From JAJXZP01 sp963787185 (GTDB lineage Bacteria > Spirochaetota > Spirochaetia > Treponematales > Rectinemataceae), in NCBI GenBank assembly GCA_963787185.1, contig CAWBCC010000019.1, positions 1 to 64,000 of the forward strand: DNA of 64,000 bases, read 5' to 3'. The notes beneath the pieces are model-generated. The model had not been told where the DNA came from. It saw nothing but the letters and a program-made list of their open reading frames with translations, and made no database searches. This document shows positions 8,670 through 18,134 of this stretch, piece by piece. How positions within the stretch are numbered: the stretch's first letter is position 1; each line of letters starts with the position of its first letter. The translations under genes were made by a program, and so were the position numbers.

Positions 8670-10058
8670 TCAGAGGGAAAGACGTCGGAAGACGATCTTG
8701 CCCGCGCCTGCCTTCCCGACAAGTCGGCCGTCCCGAATTACGAAGCTACCCCTGCTCAGGACCGAGCGGACGCGCCCTTTTATTTTCCAGCCGTCGAATG
8801 CACAGAAATCGGTATTCATATGGAGCTCCTTCGCGGTCATGATCCATTCAGGGGAAGGATCGTAGACCAAGATGTCGGCGTCTGAGCCGGGAGCCAGTAT
8901 TCCCTTTTGGGGGTACATCCCAAAGAGTCGGGCAGGATTTAGTGCTGCAAGCTCGACGAGTTTTGGCAGCCCTATCTTTCGTTTGACTACGCCTTCAGAA
9001 TAGAGAATCGCAAGCCGCGGCTCGATGCCCGAAAGCCCGCTTGGCACCTTGTCGAACCCGCCCGCCCCTATGCGGAAGTTGTCCGCCGGGCTGACGCCTG
9101 CGTCGTCTGATGAGACAACCTCGATGACCCCCGACTCTACCGCCTTCCACAGGTCATCGATGTCCTCCTGCTGGCGTAAAGGGGGGCTGCATATAAAGAG
9201 TTGTCCATCCGGCCCATTGAGCTTCTCTTCTGTAAGTGTGAGATAGTGCGTGCAGGTCTCACAGTGAATGGGCAGGCCTTCTGAACGCGCCTCCTCGATC
9301 AGCCTGGCGCCCTGGGCTGTCGAAACGTGGACTATGTAGACAGGGGCAGGGACCTCCCGCATGAGGTCGATGATGCGCTTGACCGCCACGATTTCAGCTG
9401 AAGCCGGCCGTGAGCGGGCGTGAAAGATCGGCTCACGGTTCCCGGCCTCAAGCTCCAGGCGCAGACGACGTTCAATTATCGTGTCGTTCTCGCAGTGGAC
9501 CATGAGCATACCGCCAATCCTAGAAGTGGCCTCGAGTATGGAGAGTATACCCGCATCGTCCATGAGTCGCCCAGAGTGTTTGTACGTCGTGAAGCATTTG
9601 TAGGTTGGATAGCCCTGGGCGACGAGTTTAGGCAACTCTTCGAGCGTCCCAGGGTCGGCGTCGAGGAGTATAGCACTCACGCTCCAGTCGATATAGGAAT
9701 CCTTGGCTTCCCCTGCCTTCACACCCATGTTTTCGAGGATCGATGCTCCCTTGGCCTGGGTCGAGAAGTCTATAATAGTAGTAATTCCGCCGAAGGCGGC
9801 GGCCATGCTGCCCTTCAGATAGTTATGCACTGTGACTGTGCCCATAAAGGGCGAGTTGAAGTGCAGGTGGGGATCGATGAGGCCGGGCATGACATAGGCG
9901 CCGCTCGCGTCCAGGATCTCGGCACCCTCCGCACCTGTGAAGGAGCCAGGCTCGCCGATAGCAGATATCTTCTCTCCCGCAATTAGAAGGTCAGCCCGAA
10001 TAATTCCTGTCGAGAAGACTAGATTCCCACCTCTGATCAGCTTTAGAGAATCAGTCAT
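8670..10058 (-). CDS. Hydantoinase/dihydropyrimidinase-like amidohydrolase
   Basis: A 462-residue cyclic amidohydrolase that should open a hydantoin, dihydropyrimidine or related cyclic ureide to an N-carbamoyl product. Features: PGLIDPHLHFNSPFMGT (metal HxH near residue 60), TYKCFTTYKHS around residue 150 (the carbamylated-Lys region), HCEND, YIVHVST and PIHCETCTHY for the remaining metal His residues, and SSDDAG for the catalytic Asp. Family length is about 460. It lies four bases after the racemase gene and just before the transporter ATPase. Dihydropyrimidinase, D-hydantoinase and HyuA-like enzymes cannot be told apart here, and allantoinase is a weaker alternative. Confidence 0.82.
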   Translation of the reverse strand: MTDSLKLIRGGNLVFSTGIIRADLLIAGEKISAIGEPGSFTGAEGAEILDASGAYVMPGLIDPHLHFNSPFMGTVTVHNYLKGSMAAAFGGITTIIDFSTQAKGASILENMGVKAGEAKDSYIDWSVSAILLDADPGTLEELPKLVAQGYPTYKCFTTYKHSGRLMDDAGILSILEATSRIGGMLMVHCENDTIIERRLRLELEAGNREPIFHARSRPASAEIVAVKRIIDLMREVPAPVYIVHVSTAQGARLIEEARSEGLPIHCETCTHYLTLTEEKLNGPDGQLFICSPPLRQQEDIDDLWKAVESGVIEVVSSDDAGVSPADNFRIGAGGFDKVPSGLSGIEPRLAILYSEGVVKRKIGLPKLVELAALNPARLFGMYPQKGILAPGSDADILVYDPSPEWIMTAKELHMNTDFCAFDGWKIKGRVRSVLSRGSFVIRDGRLVGKAGAGKIVFRRLSL

Positions 10059-10062
10059 AAGT

Positions 10063-10821
10063 TCATTTCTCCCATTCTTTCAGGATATGAATCATGTCCG
10101 ACGTATATAGGCGTTCTAAATCATTCATGCGCTGGGGGGCCGGTTTCGCGTAGAGTCCGCCGCGACTGGTGCGGAGCCCTCCCTCTACCACCGCCTTGAG
10201 CATTCTGCATCCAGCCTCTACTGGATCGATCGCTAAGACGGGGACGCGGTTCATGAGATCGTCCTGGTAGCCCGATAGACCGGCGCAGCCTAGGATCACA
10301 ACGTCAGCACCCCGCTCAAGGAGCCGTGTGCAGGTTACGACGAGGCGGTCAAGAGTCGCGGACCTACTCCTGTCGAAGTCTAGCACTCTCATCGAAAGAC
10401 TCTCCGTCCCCGAGTAGCGGGCATCTAGCCCGTAAGTCCTCACCATGTTATCCATGAGAGGTTTCGCCCTATCCATGCCTGCGAGAATCCCGAATTTACC
10501 GCCCAGGAGCAACGCTATTGACATCGATGCCTCGGCAATTCCCACGACAGGGACTTGCGAGAGCTCTTTGAGGCCATAGAGCCCTGGGTCACCGAAGCAC
10601 GACAGCACGATCCCGTCGCAATCGTCGTGTGTGTCGAGGAGAGGCAGCACATCAACTGCAGCGAGAGCATAATCGCGCCATGATTCGAGCGATTCCGGGC
10701 CTGCTGGGGCTCCCGCAACGACATAGCTCCACGGTGGGAAGAAGACTCTCACTGCCGTTCTCTCGATGTCCCTAGTCATCGACGTGGAGGTATTCGGGTT
10801 GACCACGAGTGCGCAAGGCAT
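10063..10821 (-). CDS. Asp/Glu/hydantoin racemase family protein
   Basis: A 252-residue member of the Asp/Glu/hydantoin racemase superfamily (PF01177). It begins with the family signature ALVVNPNTSTSMT; the paired catalytic cysteines fit GIVLSCFGDPG (about residue 80) and VVILGCAGLSG (about residue 180). The usual role is epimerising 5-substituted hydantoins so that a stereospecific hydantoinase can consume both forms; allantoin racemases belong to the same family. GGAG lies eight bases before the ATG. Adjacency to the hydantoinase (4-base gap) strongly supports a joint pathway. Confidence 0.8.
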   Translation of the reverse strand: MPCALVVNPNTSTSMTRDIERTAVRVFFPPWSYVVAGAPAGPESLESWRDYALAAVDVLPLLDTHDDCDGIVLSCFGDPGLYGLKELSQVPVVGIAEASMSIALLLGGKFGILAGMDRAKPLMDNMVRTYGLDARYSGTESLSMRVLDFDRSRSATLDRLVVTCTRLLERGADVVILGCAGLSGYQDDLMNRVPVLAIDPVEAGCRMLKAVVEGGLRTSRGGLYAKPAPQRMNDLERLYTSDMIHILKEWEK

Positions 10822-10987
10822 TACTCAGCTCCGAGGGCCGGTGGCCTTGAGGTACTCTTTGCTCATCCTTAAAATACCTCCCTTAAATAAGCTCTGCAGT
10901 CGCTTGGTGTTAACATACTTATACACTTTCCAGCTTCCCACAAATAGCGAGGCGTCCGCCGAGGAATTGCGGTCGCAGGTGTAGACT

Positions 10988-12187
10988 TCAGTCATAGCCA
11001 AGCCGCGGGATCTCTCGTTCAAGAAGTTTCGTGAGCGCGGCGGCCGGGTCTTTCTGCTTGCCCAGGAAGATCATCGCCGCGATGATGTAGGGTTTGTAGC
11101 TAGCCTCGCGGTAGGTGTCGTCGCGGTAGCGGTCGAAGACGCTGGCGGCCACCTCGCCCGCGGCGCAGGATACGTCGGTGATGTCCGCGGGAAGACAGCG
11201 CATGTACAGGGCGCGGCCACCCTTGGTTAGCTTCATTTTCTCCTCGGTGCATTCCCAGTCCTTGAACTTCGCGTTGTTCGCGAGGGCGCTCTTCTCGAGC
11301 TCCTTGAGCCCCGCCTGGTCGCCCGCGTGGAGGAGGGGGACGCGCTTCTGCATGACCTCGTAGGGAGCCCAGCTTTTCGGGTAGACGATATCGGCGTTCT
11401 TGAAGGCTTCGTCCATAGAGTAGACGTGGGAGAAGGAACCGCCCGATTCCTTCGCCTGGCGACTCGTGAGCTCGACCACTTCGGGAATGAGGTCGTAGCC
11501 GGTGGGGTGGGCGAGGACGATATCCATGCCGAGGCGGCTCGCCAGCCCGATGATGCCCTGGGGCACGGAGAGGGGCTTGCCGTACGAGGGCGAGTATGCC
11601 CAGCTCATCGCGATCTTCTTGCCCTTAAGCTTGTCGAGGCCCCCGAAATGGTGGGCGAGATGGAGGAAGTCGGCCATGGATTGGGTGGGATGGTCTATAT
11701 CGGACTGAAGGTTCACGACGCTGGGGCGGTCGGGCAGGACGCCCGCGGCCACGCCGTCGTCGAGAGCCTTGCCTACCTCGCGCTGATACTTGTCGCCCTC
11801 TCCGAGGTACATATCGTCGCGGATGCCGATCGCCTCGGAGAGGAAGCTGATCATGTTGGCGGTCTCGCGCACGGTCTCGCCGTGGGCGATCTGGCTCTTG
11901 CCCTCGTCGAGGTCCTGGACGTAAAGGCCGAGGAGGTCGCAGGCGCTCGCGAAGGAGAAGCGAGTGCGCGTGGAGTTGTCGCGGAAGTTGGATACGGCTA
12001 TGCCCGAGTCCCAGATGCGCGGGGAGATGTTCGCCTCGCGCATGGCCCGCAGGGCATCCGCCACGATGAAGGTGGCGTCGATCTCGTCCCGGCTCTTTTC
12101 CCAGGTCAGGAGAAAGTCCTTGTGGTACATGCCGATCTTCTTGCCCTTGAGGCCCTCGATCAGCTTCGTTATTTCATACGTTGTCAT
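10988..12187 (-). CDS. ygeW: YgeW-type knotted carbamoyltransferase
   Basis: A 399-residue aspartate/ornithine-carbamoyltransferase-fold protein. The carbamoyl-phosphate loop reads DNSTRTRFSFASACDLLG (about residue 70), followed by the HPTQ motif in SDIDHPTQSMADF and by MRCLPADI near the C-terminus, where OTCases have HCLP. Length near 400 and the sequence around HPTQ match the YgeW group, found in E. coli beside ygeX, ygeY, hyuA and yqeA in a purine/urate-related cluster; its substrate is not firmly known. Running in reverse with carbamate kinase, such an enzyme would give ATP from a carbamoylated intermediate. No carbamate kinase is in the window. ATG 12187 has GGAGG six bases upstream. Confidence 0.8.
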   Translation of the reverse strand: MTTYEITKLIEGLKGKKIGMYHKDFLLTWEKSRDEIDATFIVADALRAMREANISPRIWDSGIAVSNFRDNSTRTRFSFASACDLLGLYVQDLDEGKSQIAHGETVRETANMISFLSEAIGIRDDMYLGEGDKYQREVGKALDDGVAAGVLPDRPSVVNLQSDIDHPTQSMADFLHLAHHFGGLDKLKGKKIAMSWAYSPSYGKPLSVPQGIIGLASRLGMDIVLAHPTGYDLIPEVVELTSRQAKESGGSFSHVYSMDEAFKNADIVYPKSWAPYEVMQKRVPLLHAGDQAGLKELEKSALANNAKFKDWECTEEKMKLTKGGRALYMRCLPADITDVSCAAGEVAASVFDRYRDDTYREASYKPYIIAAMIFLGKQKDPAAALTKLLEREIPRLGYD

Positions 12188-12670
12188 CACAATCCTCCAA
12201 TTTTGCTGTAGATCAACACATAGCCGAATCAATCTCGAACAAAGTGCGGGAAATCCAAAAAAACCAGCATAGGCGGGCCGTCACACAAAAAATACGCTTG
12301 CAGAGAAGAGTCCATTCACCAATGCGCACTCCCAACCAGGCACTATTGATCCGGCAATATATTTGGATTGATAGCGACCCCTCGAAGCTCCTTTATTCAT
12401 TGGGTCATATTGCTCCTTATCTCAAACTTCTAATTGCGGGTCAGTAAATCTGCAGGTACTGTGCTTACCGCACTGCCTCTCTGCCTGAAGCCTGCGGCCC
12501 GAAAATACAGGACTCGACCCGCAGAAGCAATCGTTGAGGAGGAACACCTGCGGACTTCCGCTTTGAGATTACCGGTCATCGCATCAAGCTGCCGCCCAAC
12601 TTGGGCGTAAACCCAGCATGCGCGATAATCGCCCAACTATGCCCGCAGCTCGGGCAGCGGTAGCTCCATC
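12188..12670 (-). other. Intergenic region between ygeY and ygeW
   Basis: 483 bases with no supported gene. The part near 12640-12670 on the minus strand encodes a CPSCG-containing stretch that could be the tail of a decayed zinc-ribbon reading frame, but no start, RBS or family match is visible. The AT-richer segment about 12190-12430 is the likely place for a ygeW promoter; I saw no strong hairpin terminator. Confidence 0.35.
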
Positions 12671-13885
12671 TCATACGCGGGACTCCAGCATATAGGGGAG
12701 AGCGGCGTAGAAGGCTGCGCATTTTTCCAGATCGTCGACGCGGGTGATTTCGTTGGGCGCGTGGGCCTGAGACTCGTCGCCGGGGCCGAAGCCGATCGAG
12801 GGGACCTTGTAACGCCCGCAGACCGCCACGCCGTTCGTCGAGAAGGTCCACTTGTCGACGGTGGGAACCCCGCCGAAGAGTGCCTTGTGCGCCTCCACGC
12901 CCGACTGGACGAGGGGGGAGTCGGCAGGGATTTTCCAGGTGGGGAAGTAAAGCTCCTGGGCGTGGACCGTACCTTTCCAGCTCGGCTTGTCGTAGTTCGG
13001 AACGCCGACTTCGACCTTCTCAACGCCCGCGTCGAGGATGGCTTTCCTGACCTGGTCCACGGCGAGCTCCATCGTCTCGCCCCAGGTGAGGCGCCTGTCC
13101 ATGTAGATCATGCCCTCGTCGGGAACCGCGCAGAGGCTCGGCCCTCGGACATCGATCTTGGATACCGTGATGGTACCCTTGCCAAGAAAGCCGTCGTCAT
13201 CCGGCTTCAGCTCAGTGTTGAGCTTCTCGATGGCGAGGGCGGCCTTGGCCGCCATATAGGCTGCGCTCTTGCCTCGCTCGGGCGCCGAGCCGTGGCAGGA
13301 GATGCCCTTGAACCGGGCCTCGATCTCCATCCTGCCTCGGTGGCCGCGGTAAAGGCGGCAGCTCGTCGGCTCGGTGGAGACGAAGAAGTCGGGCTTGAAG
13401 TTTTCCTTTTCGATGAGGTACTTCCAGCACAGGCCGTCGCAGTCTTCCTCCATTACCGTAAAGGAGAACCACACGGAGAACTGACCCGAATACTTCAGCT
13501 CGGACAGGATTCGCCCCGCGGTGATCATGCTCGCCGCGCCGCCGAGCTGGTCGGAAGAGCCGCGGCCGTGGACCAGGCCGTCCTTCACGAGGCCGGAGAA
13601 GGGATCGAGCTTCCACTGCGAGCGGTCGCCCGTGTCGACGGTGTCGATGTGGGCGTCGAAGACGAGTTTCTTGGGGCCCTTCCCCACGCGGGCCAGGAGA
13701 TTGCCCAGCCCGTCTATCCTGACTTCCTCGAATCCCGCCTCCTCGCAGAGTTTCTTGAGAAGCGCGATTCTGTCCTTTTCGGTGCCCGACAGGGCGGGAA
13801 CTTTGATGATTTTGGAAAGATTCTGGGCGGTGGTATCGCGATAGGCCTTGGCCTTTTCGAGTACCTTTTGCGTGTTCATGCTCAT
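12671..13885 (-). CDS. ygeY: YgeY-type M20 peptidase
   Basis: A 404-residue M20 metallohydrolase. Motifs in order: DAHIDTVDTGD (metal His, Asp), GRGSSDQLGG (bridging Asp), MEEDCDG (catalytic and metal Glu), STEPT, FKGISCHGSAP (dimerisation-domain His) and AHAPNEIT (last metal His). The length and the GSSDQLGG and EEDCDG variants fit the YgeY group, which accompanies YgeW in E. coli and in anaerobic purine-degradation clusters. Start 13885 has GAGGT about five bases upstream; 13879 is possible. It is the first gene of the block, 483 bases ahead of ygeW. Confidence 0.8.
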   Translation of the reverse strand: MSMNTQKVLEKAKAYRDTTAQNLSKIIKVPALSGTEKDRIALLKKLCEEAGFEEVRIDGLGNLLARVGKGPKKLVFDAHIDTVDTGDRSQWKLDPFSGLVKDGLVHGRGSSDQLGGAASMITAGRILSELKYSGQFSVWFSFTVMEEDCDGLCWKYLIEKENFKPDFFVSTEPTSCRLYRGHRGRMEIEARFKGISCHGSAPERGKSAAYMAAKAALAIEKLNTELKPDDDGFLGKGTITVSKIDVRGPSLCAVPDEGMIYMDRRLTWGETMELAVDQVRKAILDAGVEKVEVGVPNYDKPSWKGTVHAQELYFPTWKIPADSPLVQSGVEAHKALFGGVPTVDKWTFSTNGVAVCGRYKVPSIGFGPGDESQAHAPNEITRVDDLEKCAAFYAALPYMLESRV

Positions 13886-14424
13886 GCTTACCTCTCTTCC
13901 ATTCTTTTCCACAGGCGGAGCGACTCTCGCCTCGCCGTATCGGCGATCTTGCCCACGTCGAAAGCGGCTTCGTTACTCCACCGCCAAAATCTTAGCTTAA
14001 ACCCACTAAACTTCGACAAAATGAGACCAAACCTCAATTGAACCTAGGATAGTCTTCCTACGTCTTATGCGCTCACATTGTTCATTTGTCAAGCATGAAA
14101 TTCCATGTCATATGCACTACTTCGCTTCGCATGCTTCCGATTTAGTGAGCGGCGCGCGGAGGTCCTGCGGGACGATCATCCCTTCGAGCTCTGGGAGCGG
14201 GACATAGAGAAGTTTGATCGTTATCTCGCCTGCGACATCCCAGGGCGCCATGGGAGGAGGGTGAGCCTCCTCGGCTGGGCCCGTGACGCAGAAGGAGATC
14301 CTCATCGCCGAAGGCAGGTCCGAACGCTAAAGGTTGTGCGGCGCCGCATTGGAGAGGTCTGCATTTGCCTGCCGCCGCAACTGCCCCGGTCGCGCCTGTG
14401 ATCGCCGGCCCGCCGGCTTTGAAC
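13886..14424. other. Region upstream of ygeY; no supported gene
   Basis: 539 bases. 13886-14110 is AT-richer and is the probable promoter region for the minus-strand ygeY block. Between about 14117 and 14400 the minus strand has a 62-codon open frame (starting MRISFCVTGP) and an upstream frame offset from it that together read like one small protein split by a frameshift. No RBS or known family is evident, so I do not call a gene. Confidence 0.35.
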
Positions 14425-15348
14425 TCAATCTCTCCCGGTGGTCTCACCCAGCGCCGGCGACTCTTCGGGACGCCGCAGGGATCGACGGGCGTGCTTGTTC
14501 ACCATACCCGTGGCAAGCCAAGCGCCCGCGATGATCAAGACGAATCCTAGAGCGGTCGGCAATGTAAAAGGTTCGCGAAGCACGAGCACGCCCGCCGTCA
14601 CGGCGACCGCCGGATTGAGATAGGTAACCACCGTCGACCTCGTCGGCCCGATTTCCGCGATCAGCTTGAAGAACACGACAAAGGCGAGAGCGGTGCAGAT
14701 CGCTCCGAGCACCACGACAGAAAACAGCACCGGGAGCGATGGCAGAGTGCGAGGGAGCAGGGCAATTCCTGCCGGAGCATAGGCGAGAGCCGCGATCGTG
14801 AGCGAGGCGGCGACCACATCGAGCGTCGGCAAGCTCGATAGCCACCGGGCGATGACGATAGGGCCCAGGGCGTAGCCGACGACTACCAGCGCGATCTCGC
14901 CGATCGCAAAAGCCTGCCCGCCGGAGAAATCGAAACCCAGGAGAACAATGACTCCGCCCAGGCCCAGCGCCAATCCACCGAACTGAATTGCCCCGAGGCG
15001 GTCCCTGTTTCCCAGCAGCCGACCGAGCACGGCGCTCACGAGTGGCACGCTGGCGACGAGCAGGCCTGCCAGAGAACTCGTCACCTTGCGCTCGGCGTCG
15101 GAGAGCAGTCCCCAGGGGATGCCGATCTCCACGAGCGTGTAAAGGAGGATCGGCCGCCACCGGGGCAAGAGCTCTCTGAACCTTCCTCGCATCAGGACGA
15201 GGGGGAGCAGGATGAGCGCTCCGAGGGCAGTTCGGAGGAAGACGAGACTCGCCGGGGCAAGTTCAGCGACCGCCACCCTGATAAGAAGATAGGGAATACC
15301 CCAGATTAGGGCGAGGGCTACGAACAGAAGGGTTCCACGATTTGTCAT
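14425..15348 (-). CDS. EamA/DMT-family transporter
   Basis: A 307-residue membrane protein with ten predicted helices made of two EamA repeats (PF00892). The first begins LLFVALALIWGIPYLLIRV and the second around residue 150 (AIGEIALVVVGYALGPIVIAR). Typical phrases are SLVFLRTALGALILLPLV at the end of helix 2-3 and YLNPAVAVTAGVLVLREPF in the ninth helix. The family exports amino acids and other metabolites; the substrate is not predictable here. ATG 15348 is preferred because hydrophobic helix 1 starts right after it. It stands alone, with no operon partner on the minus strand. Confidence 0.85.
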   Translation of the reverse strand: MTNRGTLLFVALALIWGIPYLLIRVAVAELAPASLVFLRTALGALILLPLVLMRGRFRELLPRWRPILLYTLVEIGIPWGLLSDAERKVTSSLAGLLVASVPLVSAVLGRLLGNRDRLGAIQFGGLALGLGGVIVLLGFDFSGGQAFAIGEIALVVVGYALGPIVIARWLSSLPTLDVVAASLTIAALAYAPAGIALLPRTLPSLPVLFSVVVLGAICTALAFVVFFKLIAEIGPTRSTVVTYLNPAVAVTAGVLVLREPFTLPTALGFVLIIAGAWLATGMVNKHARRSLRRPEESPALGETTGRD

Positions 15349-15633
15349 ATCTACATTCCATCCTTTCGTAGTCCAAGAATACCACTGCGTCGCGTCAGAT
15401 CTTGTCATATATTTCTCAGTCTGTCCCGGCTGCGGGCAAAACTTTGGTGTCGGAGTAGGAAAACGCCGTCGCTTCCGTTACTCTCGTCACGCCGAGTATC
15501 TCGCCGAGTCTCCCGGCGGTATCCCCGGACCCAGATCCTAGAACCAAAGGTATCGCTTGACTCCTCGCCAATGTAGAGCGAACCTGTCAGGTCGAGAGCT
15601 GCGATCGCCTCGATCGCGCGAAAGGAGCTCGCG

Positions 15634-17019
15634 GTGAACCTTCCCCTCTACATCGTTTTTATCCTTCTTTTCGTGGCTCTGGCGGTCCTCGTCGCCGTCC
15701 TGGCCACCCGGCAGCGCTACCAGGCCCGCCTGCTCGAGTCCGGTGCACGAGCCAAGCTGCTGGAGGATGCCTCCAGCAGGGCGCAGCGGCTGGAGGCGGA
15801 GGTAAGGGACCTCCTCGGATCCAAGACCCTCGCGCAGGAGCGCACGGCGGCTCTGGATCAGGCCAGGGGCGACCTGTCCAGAATCCAGGGTGAGCTTACC
15901 GCCGCGGTCGCCGAGAACCGGGGCCTGAGGACTCAGCTCGAGCAGCAGCAGGTCATCCTGGAACAGACCTTCGCCAAGATGCAGGCCGACTTCCAGATCC
16001 TCGGCCAGAAGATGCTGGAGGAGAGCTCCCAGAAGCTCTCCGAGCGCAGCAAGGAGACCCTCAAGACCGTCCTCGATCCCTTGACCCACGACCTGGGCGA
16101 GTTCAAGAAACGGATCGACGCCACGCACGACGAGGAGACGAAGCAGAGGACCAGCCTGCAGGAGCAGGTGAGGATGCTCGCGGACCTCAACCAGAAGATC
16201 TCGAAGGACGCCGAGAACCTGACGAAGGCGCTCAAGGGTGAGTCGAAAACGCAGGGAACCTGGGGAGAGATGGTGTTGGAGAAGGTACTCGAGGCCTCGG
16301 GGCTCAGGAGGGACGAGGAGTACGAGCTGCAGGTATCGCTCACCGGGGCGGACGGGAAGCGGCTGCAGCCCGACGTCGTAGTACACCTGCCCGAGAAGCG
16401 AGACGTGGTGGTCGACTCCAAGGTGTCGCTCGTCGCCTACGAGGAGTTCGCTCGCGCCGAGGGGGAGGAGGAGCGGACCGCCGCCGCCGCGCGACTGGTC
16501 GCCTCCATCCGCAGCCACATGAAGGGCCTCTCGGCCAAGGCCTACCAGAACCTCGAGGAGATCGACTCCATCGACTACGTCATCATGTTCGTCGCGAACG
16601 AGGGGGCGCTCTCGGTGGCGATGATGGCCGACCGCGACCTGCTCGAGGACGCCGTTCGGCAGAACGTCATGCTCGCCTCGCCGACCAACCTGCTCGCGAC
16701 GCTGAAGGGGATCGAGTACGGATGGAGGAGCGAGCGGCAGAACCGGAACGTGCAGACGATCTTCAAGGCGGCGGGAGACCTCTACGACAAGTTCGTCGGG
16801 TTTGCGGTCGACATGGATGAGCTGGGCTCGCGGATCGAGCAGGCGCGACAATCCTACGACTCGGCCAGGGGCAAGCTGATCACGGGACGCGGCAACCTGA
16901 CCGGGCGCGTGGAGAAGCTCAGGGAGCTCGGCGCGAAGAGCACCAAGGCACTGCCGGCGGGCTGGGATGAAGGGCCCGAGCCGGTAGGGGCCGCGAACGA
17001 TATCATGGATGGCAGGTAG
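15634..17019 (+). CDS. rmuC: DNA recombination protein RmuC
   Basis: A 461-residue protein with the RmuC layout: an N-terminal membrane helix (LYIVFILLFVALAVLVAVLA), a long coiled coil (about residues 30-200) and the nuclease-like RmuC domain from about 200 to 400, with KTQGTWGEMVLEKVLEASGL, QPDVVVHLPEKRDVVVDSKV and YGWRSERQN. RmuC limits recombination between inverted repeats in E. coli and has been linked to phage defence. The start is GTG with AAAGGAG upstream. It ends 17 bases inside the convergent URO-D-like gene, so transcription from either side may interfere. Confidence 0.9.
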   Translation: MNLPLYIVFILLFVALAVLVAVLATRQRYQARLLESGARAKLLEDASSRAQRLEAEVRDLLGSKTLAQERTAALDQARGDLSRIQGELTAAVAENRGLRTQLEQQQVILEQTFAKMQADFQILGQKMLEESSQKLSERSKETLKTVLDPLTHDLGEFKKRIDATHDEETKQRTSLQEQVRMLADLNQKISKDAENLTKALKGESKTQGTWGEMVLEKVLEASGLRRDEEYELQVSLTGADGKRLQPDVVVHLPEKRDVVVDSKVSLVAYEEFARAEGEEERTAAAARLVASIRSHMKGLSAKAYQNLEEIDSIDYVIMFVANEGALSVAMMADRDLLEDAVRQNVMLASPTNLLATLKGIEYGWRSERQNRNVQTIFKAAGDLYDKFVGFAVDMDELGSRIEQARQSYDSARGKLITGRGNLTGRVEKLRELGAKSTKALPAGWDEGPEPVGAANDIMDGR

Positions 17020-18022
17020 GGGAGGCCGCGGAACGGAAAGCGTCGAGCACCGCGTCGTCGGTGGCGGCGGGTATCTCGCAGCCTCCCGAAAGCATGAAGG
17101 GGCGTCCCGCCGCGACCTCGACCAGGGCCCTCGCCTTGCCCAGGCAGGTCTCCGGGTCGGAATAGAGGAAATCCGCGACCGGATCGAGGTTTCCCTTGAA
17201 AGCCTTGCCTTTCCCTGAATATGTCGCGGCTGCCGTCCCGAAATCGACCATATGGTCTATGTTGAAGAGGTCGGCGCCCGACCCGGCCATGGCGCCGAGG
17301 AGCGCCGAGGTATTGCCGCAGATGTGGAGCTTGGTCAAGCCGCCCCGCGACCTGATTGCCTGGAAAACTTTGCGCTCGTAGGGAAGAGCGAACTCCTCGT
17401 AGAGCTCGGGGGATATCAGGGAGGCCGCGGCGTCTCCCGCCCCCACCATCGGACAACCGGCCTCGAGCTGGGCCAGCGCGAATTCGATGACGATGCCGGT
17501 CAGGAAATCGAGAATGCGGTGTGCGAACTCCGGCGCATCGTAGAGCATGAGCATGAAAGCCGAGACACCGCAGGCCGAACAGGCTTCGGCGAAGGGGAGG
17601 TCGACCCAGCCGAGTATGAGACAGTCCGCCCCGCGGGAGCGCACCATTTGGGCGACTGCCGCGACGCGGTCCGCCATCCTGCCGCCCGCTCCCAGCGGAT
17701 CGGGATGCGGAAGTCTTGCAAGATCGCCTTCTTCCCTGATGAGCGGTCCGGCCAGGTGGGGCGGAGTGTCGTCGGGAAAGACAATTTCCCCGCCCAGATC
17801 GGCGGAAACCCGGAAGGCGTCCGAGCAGGCAGTTATCGCGTCGAGGTCGAAGCGGTCCCTGACGGCGAGCTGCGCCTGAGCGAGGGCCGCGCCTTCGGAG
17901 GCGAAGCGCCTGTAGTTCATCCCCGCGCGATCCGCGGCGAGGCCCATCAACAAGGGAAAGACGGGCGTCCTGTCGGGAACCCGACCCGCGATCGTGAGGA
18001 GACATCGTTCCTTTCCGTTCAT
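17003..18022 (-). CDS. Uroporphyrinogen-decarboxylase-family (MtaA/CmuA-type) methyltransferase
   Basis: A 339-residue URO-D-fold protein (PF01208). The zinc-type motif of corrinoid-dependent methyltransferases is visible: His and Cys in LHICGNT and a later Cys in LSGGCEIP, which true HemE lacks. Other family marks are VGAGDAAASLISPELYEEFA and KGNLDPVADFLY. Likely role: moving a methyl group between a corrinoid protein and a thiol or pterin acceptor, in keeping with a B12-making organism; substrate unknown. I start at MNGKERCLLTIAGRVPDRTP (18022), as family members do, although the RBS is weak. It is divergent from the AraC regulator with about 110 bases between, so that regulator probably controls it. 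Confidence 0.7.
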   Translation of the reverse strand: MNGKERCLLTIAGRVPDRTPVFPLLMGLAADRAGMNYRRFASEGAALAQAQLAVRDRFDLDAITACSDAFRVSADLGGEIVFPDDTPPHLAGPLIREEGDLARLPHPDPLGAGGRMADRVAAVAQMVRSRGADCLILGWVDLPFAEACSACGVSAFMLMLYDAPEFAHRILDFLTGIVIEFALAQLEAGCPMVGAGDAAASLISPELYEEFALPYERKVFQAIRSRGGLTKLHICGNTSALLGAMAGSGADLFNIDHMVDFGTAAATYSGKGKAFKGNLDPVADFLYSDPETCLGKARALVEVAAGRPFMLSGGCEIPAATDDAVLDAFRSAASPTCHP

Positions 18023-18134
18023 GGACACAGTATGGGCCCGATTTCCCCTTCGCGCCTCTCCGCTCATCGCGAGAATGCACCCTATCGTGTCGATTTCGGT
18101 CCGAACGGGGCACCGATCGGCTATGATAAGGCCG

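Noticed and set aside
12761..14041. A 426-codon plus-strand open frame opposite ygeY
   Set aside because: Antisense shadow of an M20 gene with all catalytic motifs; its own translation shows no family features.
15538..16851. A 437-codon minus-strand open frame opposite rmuC
   Set aside because: Leu/Arg/Val-rich shadow of the rmuC coiled-coil codons.
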